Source: Cryptomeria japonica | Taxonomy: Eukaryota; Streptophyta; Pinopsida; Cupressales; Cupressaceae | Reading direction: 5' to 3' | Assembly: GCF_030272615.1 (NCBI RefSeq) | Contig: NC_081405.1 | Coordinates: forward strand, 315,168,541 to 315,232,540 | DNA length: 64,000 nt | Shown: positions 11,571 through 20,218 of the stretch, in pieces | Position numbering within the stretch: position 1 is the stretch's first letter | Layout of the letters: every line of letters starts with the position of its first letter | Notes under the pieces: generated by a model | Told to the model about the DNA's origin: nothing | Databases searched by the model: none | The model's input: the letters and a program-made list of their open reading frames with translations, nothing else | Position numbers and translations under genes: made by a program

Positions 11571-11869
11571 TGACTCTAAAGCTCAAATAATGATGTGTAG
11601 ACTTAGAAAATTAAGTATTTGAACTTAGGAGATTGCAATTTTGATCCAACTTTGTGATTTTCAGACTAAGACAATGGATATTAAGGCCTAACAAGTACAG
11701 ATTAGGAGATTTAATGTTGCAACATGAGCAATTTGATATGCAACTCATAAGAGTTGTTGATTAGACCAAAGGAGCTAACCTTTAAACAAAGAGAGCTATT
11801 GTTTAGGCTAAGAACTCTGTTGTTTAGACCAGAAACTCTAATTGTGCTCAACCTTGGAGAGTTTATGTT
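11571..11869 (-). other. Degenerate 21-bp-type repeats between leader arrays
   Basis: Continuation of the arrays in decayed form. Units of the type TTAGACCAAAGGAGCTAAC and TTTAGACCAGAAACTCT are visible around 11760-11840. Nothing else is seen. Confidence 0.5.
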
Positions 11870-12130
11870 AAACTATGAGAAACTTGACATTCATACCAAG
11901 AGAGCTAACGTTTGGACTGGAAATGCGACCGTTTGGACCGTAGGTGCGATTGTTTGAACCATAAGTGCGACCATTTAGACCGTAGGTGCGACTGTTTGGA
12001 CTAAAAGAGCTAATCTGCAGATGCGACTATTTAAACTGAAAGAGCTACTATTTGGACTGAAAGTGCAACTATTTGGACTGTAAGTGCAACTGTTTGAACC
12101 GTATGTGCTACCGTTTGGACTGAAAGGCCT
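11870..12130. repeat. 21-bp tandem array, leader array 2
   Basis: A second sequence family with the same period. Units are TGTTTGGACCGTAGGTGCGA and variants (GAACCATAAG, GGACTGAAAG), about twelve copies. On the minus strand it reads as repeated VALTVQT-type heptads. Confidence 0.8.
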
Positions 12131-13182
12131 AATCTGCTATGAAACTTGTAAATTTGACAATTTGAGGTTTGAGTTTGCAATTTTTGTTGTATTTCAATGG
12201 ATGAGATCTTGACTTGACTTATAAACACAAAAATCAGATTGTATTTTTGTCCCAAAGGTTTTGAACAATTAAAAACACATCAATCAATTTATCCTAAGGA
12301 GATTGACTGAGAGTAAAAACCTTTGCTTACTGACTTAGGTACACACCCAATAGCTAATTAGAATACGGCCACTGAGTCTCACACAATGGATTCTCAATGC
12401 CGTATTATCCAACTCCAAACGCTAATGGGGGCACGATATGGCAAGTGTCTTGGGAGAGTTACTATCTCTCTTGCACAAAGATTATCACCCTTTCGGAGGT
12501 GAATCGGGTAGCTTCTATTTTTATGGTTCTTAGTCAGGAATTCCATTTGAAATTACCCATTCAAGTCACACAAGAATGATTGAGGCCTATAGCCCGACAA
12601 GGTACCGAAACAAGATGTAGTCACATAAATGTGATTGAGACCGTGAGGCCCTACAAAATGACTGATATGAGAGATCTCAAAGAGAAAACTCAAATAATCC
12701 CATCCTCTGAGACTTTAATCATCAGAGACCTATTTATTATAGTGAGTTGGAATTCTCAGGTCTAGCTGTACTCACTTGGGTCATTCTCACAGGGTGATTA
12801 CTTTTTCCCACTGTGATAGGCCCACTAAAGATATGCACTATTGAAAGCAAAGGATGAGTCTAGCTTTCTGATCACCTAAGAAAGGTGAGAGCATACTCAC
12901 CTATCATCAAGACACATAAGACATGTTTGTTCATTTCCATTGTATTTAGTCTATGTGCCTAATTTAACAAATATAAGTACAAAATCTCGTGGCTGCAAAC
13001 AAAGTTAGTAGTTTATATTGCATTCTTTGGCGGTGAAATAGTTTATAACTCCAGTCTTTCACAGTGAAATAAGTACCTGCAAAACCAACAATCTGCAAAT
13101 TAGGTTAAGGAAAATGATAGTCTAGAAGCAGAAATGAGGAATGCAATATACAATATTTGCAAAATTAATAAAAAATTGAAAA
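12131..13182 (-). other. E2 leader with a block conserved in E1
   Basis: Bases 12301-12830 match E1 at 16790-16985 plus 25748-26060 over their whole length with few differences, even though no frame is open. The block contains GACTTAGGTACACACCCAAT, GATTCTCAATGC and CTCACAGGGTGATTACTTTT. Conservation of an untranslated leader between two separate elements points to a packaging, dimerisation or priming-associated role, or simply recent common descent. Confidence 0.6.
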
Positions 13183-13420
13183 CGCCATCAAATTGACCAA
13201 GAACGCCATCATATGTGCCAAGAATGCGGCTCTGCACACCAGAAACGCTACTCTGCACACTAGAAACATTGTTCTGCAAACCAGAAACGTTGTTCTGCAC
13301 ACCAGAAACGCTGTTAAACAAACTGAAAACACTGACAAATTTACCAAAATGCCACCATACATACCAAAAACGCTGAAGTACAGACTGAAAGTGCTAAAGC
13401 ATGGGAAAATCATAAAAATA
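13183..13420. repeat. 21-bp tandem array, leader array 3
   Basis: About ten units of TCTGCACACCAGAAACGCTGT and variants (AAACCAGAAACGTTG, ACATACCAAAAACGCTG). It is close in sequence to array 1 and distinct from array 2. It lies about 190 bases from the primer site. Confidence 0.85.
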
Positions 13421-13584
13421 GAGTTGAGGAATCTCCCATAAATGTCATTTGAGGTGCCGGAACGCCATAAAAGATGCCAAAAACGCGATTCGGGAGCCTA
13501 AGAGAGCTAATCTGCACTCCGAAAGAGCTAATCAACCTGTCAATGAAATTTCCTGCAAGCAAACTTGTTAAAGATCAAAGGGGC

Positions 13585-13608
13585 TAGGCCCCACGGTGGG
13601 TGCCAATT
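13585..13608 (-). other. E2 primer-binding site
   Basis: On the minus strand the sequence just inside the 5' LTR reads TTGGCACCCACCGTGGGG, separated from the LTR end (…GCATCACA) by a few bases. It has the TGG start of a tRNA 3'-end complement and the CCCACCGTGGGG core I associate with Tat-like plant elements. A related site stands beside the E1 LTR at 26970-26996. Confidence 0.75.
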
Positions 13609-13610
13609 AA

Positions 13611-14718
13611 TGTGATGCTAAAAATGTTGTTAGTATAAGAGGCATACACATATAATGAGACAATAAAAACATAATTGAAAAGCTTAATTGAAAAACTAAA
13701 TCAAAAATGCAAACCATAAGCCTTCCTCGAAATGTCCCATTTTCCTCTATTCTTGAGGACCTTGAAGGTGTTGGATTGATGGGATATCAACGGAGCAATG
13801 ACCTCCAAAGTGACAACTCAAGAGTTGAGTAGCTAATTGATCATGATTCACTATGGAGATGATATGAAATGCATGATTTAAGAAACTAGATTAACATGCT
13901 ATGATAAATCCAAAAGCTAATTACTAGATAACTAAAATGCAAATTGCCTATAGTAATGATGCCTAAATTGATATGAGATGATATCGATATTCCTATAATA
14001 AAAATGCATAAATTGATATGAGATGGGATCCTTATTGCTCTAAAATGAGGGGTATTTATAGGAATTCCAAGGCCAAAGCTGAGGTAGTAGGAATCGACGG
14101 TCCAGATTTGATCTGAAGATACCAAGGGCCAAGATTGAGGAAGTTGGAGAAGAGGTTGGAGGAAGGGACACTTGTCATCTCTGTGGTGACAAGTGTCAAG
14201 GAGCCTTGCTCATGAGAGGGCAAGTGTCCAAGGGAGGAGACATGTGGCAAAAGTGCCATGTGTCTCAAGAAGAGAATATCCACACCATGGGAGGTTAGGA
14301 TAAGGAGGTTAGGATGTGCAAGATAGGATAGGGTTAGTGAGACCCAAGATTAGATTGAATGGGTTAAGTTAGGGGATGGTTAGTTTGGGTGGTTAAAGTT
14401 AGGAGCCATGTGCTCATTTGAATTTAGAAATTCAAATAATTGAAAAATGGTAATTAATCTCAACAAACTTGAGTTTGTTAATCTTAATTAGGGATTAGAA
14501 GAATTGATTAGTATGGGGAGACATTAATTAATTAAGAATTAATTAATCAAAGGGGGATGTGGGAAGAACTATATAAATAAATCATTTAGATTTATTTACT
14601 AGTAGATGAATAGAGAAATTAATTAAATTGCTTGTGAATTCAATTAATTGGGAAGGGGAATTAATCAAATAATTGTGTATTTAATTAACTATCTTCAGAC
14701 AATTTTTAGGTGTATATA
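13611..14718 (-). repeat. E2 5' LTR (right copy)
   Basis: Partner of 3577-4684 with the same length. The outer end has decayed from GTATACA to GTATATA, so the canonical terminal CA is lost. It drives transcription leftward in an intact element. Confidence 0.95.
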
Positions 14719-14723
14719 GTAGC
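14719..14723. other. Right target-site duplication of E2
   Basis: GTAGC, partner of GTAGT at 3572-3576. One mismatch, consistent with age. Confidence 0.75.
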
Positions 14724-15300
14724 CATTATAATCAAGATTTTTTTTTATAGCAGGGGGTTCTAATATACCTTGTCCATGAATGTCTAACCCTTTTCTTTGA
14801 TAATGCATGCTTTGAAAGATCTTTTTAACAAAGGGTTTCTTCTTACTTTTGATGCTAGAGGAAAGTCCATTTTGAGGTGGAGGTATCTTGCATGGAATGA
14901 TAGGATCATGAGAGGGCTTTATGGGAATGATGGACTCTGGAGGTGAACATGGAGGATTATGACAAGGAGATGAAGGGATACTTTGATCTTGACATGGAAG
15001 AGGACCATTGGATAGAGTAGGAAGTGGATTAGGAATGGGATTTGGAAGGATACTTTGCTCTTGAGATGTAAAGGGATTGTCTTGGAAGAAATGGAAAGGT
15101 ATAAGGGGATCATAATGGGATTCTAGGGAGGTGGGATCTTTTTCAATCATTAGATGGGATTGAGGAGTTTTGGTGTCTTGATCTTGATTTATGACAGGAC
15201 TTTTTTCTTCATTTTTTAGATTATCCTCTTGACATGGAGTCACTTCTAAGGAAGGGGTAGGATTGTGCATAGGAGTAGGGGATTCTTGGAAGAACTCCAT
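14719..15300 (-). pseudogene. E1 proline-rich ORF, upstream half
   Basis: Starts at an ATG at 15300 (MEFFQESPTPMHNPTPSLEV) and runs open to the E2 border at 14719, where the frame continues on the far side of E2 at 3576. The protein is rich in Pro, Ser, Gln and His, with short repeats (SILPNPIPNPLPTL; SHYDPLIPFHFF and SHDPIIPC). It ends before E2 with a basic segment (SIKSKKKPFVKKIFQSM). No catalytic motif. Position after the Gag remnant suggests a spacer or structural region of the polyprotein. Confidence 0.65.
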
Positions 15301-15478
15301 ATTTTGGCATGATGGGGAAACATTTTGAGTGGGACTCTCTAGAGTGGGTATATTTAGAATTTAAGTGTATGATGGCATAGGATCTAGGATTTTTAAATCT
15401 TTAGAGGAACTTGTATCAATATTGGAATTAATTTGGATTTCCATAGGAGATAGCCCTTGAAGGTCAACATGAGAAGTT
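15301..15478 (-). other. E1 coding spacer with stops
   Basis: Between the Gag remnant and the proline-rich ORF. Frames are broken by several stops. The composition (Pro, Ser, Asn) suggests the same polyprotein after decay. Confidence 0.4.
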
Positions 15479-16105
15479 TCAAGGAGATGGTATGAATTGT
15501 TTTTGAGAATTTTTAGGAGATGGAGGCATCATGGAAGGGATAGAGGCCACATATGGAGCCTTTCTAGATATAGGTTCATGATTTTGATCATGCTTAGAAG
15601 TAGTTCCTTCTTTTTCTTTAGGTGAGTCATTAGGATCTTCAATTTCAATGACACCATCATCAAGGAGATCTTGAATATTATGTTTTAATTCCATATACAT
15701 TTAAGTCTTATGTTTGTTATGCCTATGATATACATAGTAACTACTCAAAACTGCACATCCCCATGTGGTCTTTTTAGGCAATATGATAAGATTGTTCTTA
15801 AGAAGCTCTTCCAAAACTGACTCAATAGATTGCACCAAAGGTGTAAACTGTCTATCTAGGGAATATATGTCTTTTTGTCTTGGTGAAGGTGTTTTGTGAT
15901 CTTGTTTGATATTTGGCTTTTGATCATCAATTATTTGTTGGTATTTGATTGTCAAATCATATAATTGTTTTAGCATTCCTTGAAGTTTCTCACTCTTGGT
16001 ATCATGCATTTTTTTTTCAAATGGACTCATTGATTTATTTTGTTGGATTTCCATGTCATATATTTTTTTCTTGATATCTTGAAGCATTTGAGCCAAGGTA
16101 GCCAT
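15479..16105 (-). pseudogene. E1 Gag C-terminal remnant
   Basis: Two abutting frames separated by one stop. The first (134 codons from 16105) has a charged coiled-coil-like start (MATLAQMLQDIKKKIYDMEI) and then IESVLEELLKNNLIILP. After YHRHNKHKT comes the stop, and the second frame begins MYMELKHNIQDLLDDGVIEI. The pattern YHR-GH-T-C-LKHxIQDLxDxG marks the end of Gag in Tat-like elements. Here the cysteines and the GH are degraded, so zinc binding is doubtful. The capsid domain normally upstream is missing: the frame begins only about 200 residues before the motif. Confidence 0.65.
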
Positions 16106-16980
16106 GGGAATGTGAGCTAAGTATCCATGAGATTCTTACTTTTGTCAAAAAAATTTAGAAGAGCTTCTAGTTTGAACAGGCATTTACAACCAACAGGACC
16201 GAGAGCCAAATGTGTTGCAGAAGTCAAGACCAAATTGTAGCTAGTTGTTCATTTAACATAGTGATTGAGTGAAGTAACTAAGATCTGGTCTGGTTTCAGG
16301 AATGATCTATCCTGTGTAAGACGTTATCTAAGTTAACTTAGGTTTTGATAAGATGTTGTTTGGACTAGCTAAGAGATGATCGACAAAATCGTGCATTGCA
16401 ACAGCAGGGGTACACTATCAAGGTTTTTTTATGCTTAGGAGGATGATAACCAGTTTTAGGCTCATTGTAGACTGATCTGGGCAATTTTGACTATTTTGAC
16501 TAACAAGATTAGGAATTCATATGATAGAGGATTGGACAGAGACGAGATTCTGACAGACAGAGTTTCAATGACTGACGACTACTAGTTTTTGATAAGGACT
16601 GATGTTTCGATGACTAACAAAGACCAATTTGGACATAGACAGAGTTTACAACTAATTTTGTTTGTTGTTTTCTCCAGTTTTGGTATTCCAGTTTTAGTTT
16701 TAGGGATGAAAACATAGAAAACACACAAGATATATAATAATTCAATCACAGCACACTAACCCTATGGAAGTTGGCTTAGAGAAGAAAATTTTTGCTTGCT
16801 GACTTAGGTACACACCCAATAGCTAATTAGAATACGGTCGCTGAGTCTCACGCAATGGATTCTCAATGCTGTATTAGCTGACTCCAAATGCTAATGGGAG
16901 CACGATATGGAAAGTGTCTTGGGAGAGTTACTATCTCTCTCGCACAAAGATTATCAACCTTTCGGAGGTGAATCAGGTAG
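16106..16980 (-). other. E1 leader, part nearest Gag
   Basis: Non-coding. Contains a fourth copy of the 35-nt hairpin repeat at 16288-16322 and, from 16790, the leader block shared with E2 at 12301-12520. It is cut at 16981-16985 by E3 and resumes at 25748. Confidence 0.6.
16288..16322. repeat. Fourth 35-nt hairpin repeat
   Basis: GTCTGGTTTCAGGA, 8-base loop ATGATCTA shared between arms, then TCCTGTGTAAGAC. Same length and stem as the copies at 5220-5350, but located in the leader of E1 rather than the tail of E2. Confidence 0.7.
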
Positions 16981-16985
16981 CTTCT
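16981..16985. other. Left target-site duplication of E3
   Basis: CTTCT here and at 25748-25752, a perfect match. The empty site is seen in E2 at about 12510 (GTAGCTTCTATTTTTATGG), which proves that E3 inserted into an E1 leader of the same family. Confidence 0.95.
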
Positions 16986-17524
16986 TGTAGCATCGTAAAT
17001 TGTACGCACTTGCTAGGGTGGTACAATTTCACACCTAGTTTAGCACCCGCCTTGGTGCATTTTGCATTTTGCATTGCATTTCCCCTTTAGCACTTAATTA
17101 ATCAAATTAATTAGGTCTAAGGTCCTATTTCATCATCTTCCACATCATAAAGTTGGGCCCTTTCATTAAAGTGTGCCCTTTTCATTTTATTCCTCCAATA
17201 CATCATTTAATCAAAAACCCTAATTAGGTCCTATTTTGAACTTGGGGGCTTGATTTCGAGGGTCAAAACATCTCGAAATCACCTGTAACTTCGGGATTCT
17301 CTCTAAAATCATCATATCTGATGGCCCTGAAAATTTGGTGAAAAGTTGTCCGGACCATAGCGCCCGGAGAGGACCATGGCGCTCGGAGTGCACATGGTCC
17401 TGGACATTTTTCCCGAAATTTTAGGAGCGCGATCCAATCATAAAATAAAGCTTAACCCCAAGAAATTGGTGGGAGATTCAAACTCTAGGTCGGCCAAAAG
17501 TTGAAATTAAGACCTAGGGTTTCA

Positions 17525-17532
17525 TATATAAG
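17525..17532 (+). promoter_or_regulatory. TATA box of the E3 5' LTR
   Basis: TATATAAG, preserved in the second LTR at 24611-24618, about 540 bases into each LTR. A likely transcription start lies roughly 30 bases downstream. Confidence 0.65.
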
Positions 17533-18141
17533 AGCTCTCTTTCTTCATTTGAAAGGATCCGGATTTTTGGTTTCAAGGACCTTCTAGGCAGTGAAAGAGC
17601 AGATCTTTGAAGACTTCAGCAACATTCAACATCCATCCATCAAGCATCTATCAATTTCATTCATCCATTTAGGGCTTTGAAGGCATTGAAGAACAATAAG
17701 GGATCACCGACTGAAGATTGGCTTGTACCCCTCCCTTGGGGTTGGGTATGATTTCATGTTGTTTTCATGTCTTTGCATAAGCTTCATCATATCATTTGTA
17801 TTCATGCTTTAGATCACCTTGCATCTTGATTTGGAGCATTTACATTATCATTTACAAGAAATTAGGGTTTACTTTCTAGGTTGCTCTAGTTTGCTTACTT
17901 GCATTTTAGGATCTTGCACACACACAAGGTCTGCACACACACTACTTTTACAATACAACTTGGCTATTCGTGGAGGTGGAAATCACCAAAGCGGGGGTTT
18001 GACTAAGGCAAAACCCTATATAGCTACCCACCACACCTTTTCAGATATAAGTGCAGGTTTCGAAATTTGGATGACGCCGCAAGTTGCAGATCTGGAAGAA
18101 GCAGACCGAGACAGAACTTCACACCAAGTTTCAGAGCAAAA

Positions 18142-18245
18142 GATCAGGACAGGGGCGTGGGGCACCCTGGTCCTACCAGGACAGGGGCACTAGGCACCCT
18201 GGTCCCTGGGACAGGGGCGCTGGGTGCCCTGGTCCTCCTGACAGA
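18142..18245. repeat. GC-rich ~32-bp tandem repeat in the E3 LTR
   Basis: Three copies of AGGACAGGGGCGTGGGGCAC followed by CCTGGTCC, the second and third with internal changes (CACTAGGCACC, CGCTGGGTGCC). Present in the other LTR at 25214-25315. It contrasts sharply with the AT-rich surroundings. Confidence 0.8.
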
Positions 18246-18677
18246 CAGCAGTTTTCAGCATTTTTGACAGCTTTCCAGGTTGCAAAACAGCAGTTTCCAG
18301 AGCAGTTTCAGGGGCAGAATCAGGACAGTGGCGCCCGCGCCCCCGTCCCGAACATTTTCATTCATATTTTAACACCGGGTACGCATTTACATTCTTGTCT
18401 TGTCCTTGTGTTTACAGCTTTCCATTGTTTAAGTTCAATTCTACAATCTTGTTATTAGTTCATACTTGCACTTTGGGGTTAGGGATTGAACTTGCATCAT
18501 TTTATCTTTCAATTGCAACAAAGGAATAGAAATCCTAATAGGTAGCCCGTGGCTCTCTCATCCACAAAAATAAGTAGCCAATTGTGTGATACCCCTACAC
18601 TCTTTCGTATTCCACAAGTGTGTGGTTGAAAGTGAGATTAGGGCATGTTTGCTTAGTGTCACTTTTTCTCCCACACA

Positions 18678-18700
18678 TTTTGGTGAACCCGACGTGAACT
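18678..18700 (+). other. E3 primer-binding site
   Basis: TTTTGGTGAACCCGACGTGA begins at the base after the LTR. The TGG start and the position identify the site. I did not assign the tRNA. Confidence 0.7.
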
Positions 18701-19002
18701 CCAATCTTCTCTAATTCTGATTTATGTTTTCAAATTTGAGTTTTTATGCTATTTCAAATTCAAATTTGTATTTACGAGTTTTAATTTCTTGCAAGATTCA
18801 AAAATTTAGAGGAAATTTTTGCTAAAACCCTAATTTTTCAATTCAAAGTTGAACTTGTGGATAGCTTAATTGGGATCAATCTGATTTAGGAACTCATTTA
18901 TTTCATTTTCTAAATCTACATTCTAAGTGCTTGCATTGGTTAAAATTAAACATTTCCTTCTATTTTGCATGTGTTATCATTTGAAAAAGGAAAATTGTTG
19001 TC
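18701..19002 (+). other. E3 leader
   Basis: Roughly 300 AT-rich bases between the primer site and the first ATG, with CAAATTTG-type short repeats. No other signal seen. Confidence 0.5.
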
Positions 19003-20179
19003 ATGATGCATTCATTTCATAGATGTGATAATGGGTTAGCTTCCCTTGTTTCAATTTTTCCTTCTCCTAAAGAACCTCCCCCCATCTATAACAAAATTTT
19101 AGTGCCTAAAAGAGTTGCTTCCAATCCCTTTGAGACTCTCCCATGCTCTAAGGATGAAGACTTTAAGAGTGATCTTGACAATTCTCCTAAAATGTGCCCT
19201 TCCTATTTAGCTATACTAGAGGAAGAGAATGATATCATAAACACCTTTCTTAATGTTACTTCACCTTCCCTACATGATGTCTCTCTAAGTGAAAAGGCAT
19301 TGATGGATATTGACTTATTTTCTCCTAAAGTTGGTCCTTCCAATGGGGGCATGTTAGTGCAACAAGAGGTTATGAACACTTCTTTCAAAGATCTCCTTCA
19401 TAAGCATGAATCTTTGGAGAAATATGTTCATGTTCCTCCTAAAAAACACTCCCTTCATGAGGATCCTTTTGTGCAAGAAGATGACATTATCCCTACATTT
19501 CCTAGTGATGGCATTTCCTTTTCCAACAAAATTCCCACTAGAGATAATGAATTAATGATAAATGCTTACCCTTCCTAAAGTTTGTCTTACCCATAAGCAT
19601 CCCTTAGAGAAAGAAGATGAAATAATAAGCAATTTCCTTAATTCTCTCTCCCCTAAAGATCATATTGAACATATTTTGAGGAAAGAGGATGATTTTAACA
19701 CATCTATTGATGCTCTCCCTCCTAAGGATGAGGAATTAATAAACAATGTTATCTCCTCTCCCGAAATTGACAATACTTCAAACATTCCTTTCAACAACTT
19801 CACTATTTGGGATGAACCATTAGAAGAAGGTGTAGATTATTCTCTACCCCATGAGATAACCCTAGCCAAAGGGGATGCTATCAAGATTGAAAACTCCCTT
19901 GATAGTTTCTCACCTTCCTTAAATCTCAATTATTCTCCCTCCAAAAATAAAGCATCTCCCTCTCCTCAACTTGGTTCTACTCATAAGGAAACCCTAGTTC
20001 AAAGCAAAATGGTTAACATCTCTTTCAAAGATCTCCCTCTCAAAAGTGAGACTTTAGAGAGTAATGTTGATCCTTCTCCTAGAGAGTTTATTCCCCATGT
20101 AGATCCTTTGATGATAGAGGATGATATGACCTTTCCTAGTATTACTCTTCCTACTAGAACATCAATGCCTACCCCTTAA
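19003..20179 (+). pseudogene. E3 ORF, N-terminal repetitive half
   Basis: Begins at ATG 19003 (MMHSFHRCDNGLASLVSIFP). A frameshift near 19565 moves into the frame ending at a stop at 20177, and the same frame reopens immediately and continues as the protease ORF. Pro, Ser, Glu and Asp rich, with an internal duplication: LVQQEVMNTSFKDLLHKHES resembles LVQSKMVNISFKDLPLKSET about 210 residues later, both followed by a DP(F/L)...EDD block. No capsid or zinc knuckle is seen where gag would be expected. I regard it as a low-complexity Gag substitute of unknown function. Confidence 0.6.
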
Positions 20180-20218
20180 CTCTCTCCTAAAATTGATTTA
20201 ATCTGTGATAAGATTTTA

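Larger units (their letters stand above)
3577..14718 (-). mobile_element. E2: internally deleted Tat-like Ty3/gypsy element
   Basis: Complete insertion with two 1108-bp LTRs, a polypurine tract beside the left LTR and a primer site beside the right LTR, so it is transcribed right to left. The internal order on the minus strand is: leader with 21-bp arrays, retropepsin (10513-10058), a region of unknown short ORFs, part of an archaeal-type RNase H (8990-8568), integrase zinc-binding end plus C-terminal end (8560-7956), and a long non-coding tail. RT, the standard RNase H and the integrase catalytic core are missing, as is any recognisable capsid. The LTRs differ at roughly 20 positions by eye (about 2%), so insertion is not recent. 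It sits inside an ORF of E1. Confidence 0.9.
16986..18677 (+). repeat. E3 5' LTR
   Basis: Starts TGTAGCATCG and ends CTCCCACACA. Near-identical to 24073-25747. Contains a TATA box at 17525, a GC-rich tandem repeat at 18142-18245 and ORFs (17819-18458) that recur in the other LTR and are not genes. Confidence 0.95.

Noticed and set aside
17819-18458. Overlapping ORFs in the E3 LTR (and 25029-25528 in its partner)
   Set aside because: Located across the U3/R region of an LTR, not preserved in frame between the two LTRs because of the 17-bp indel.
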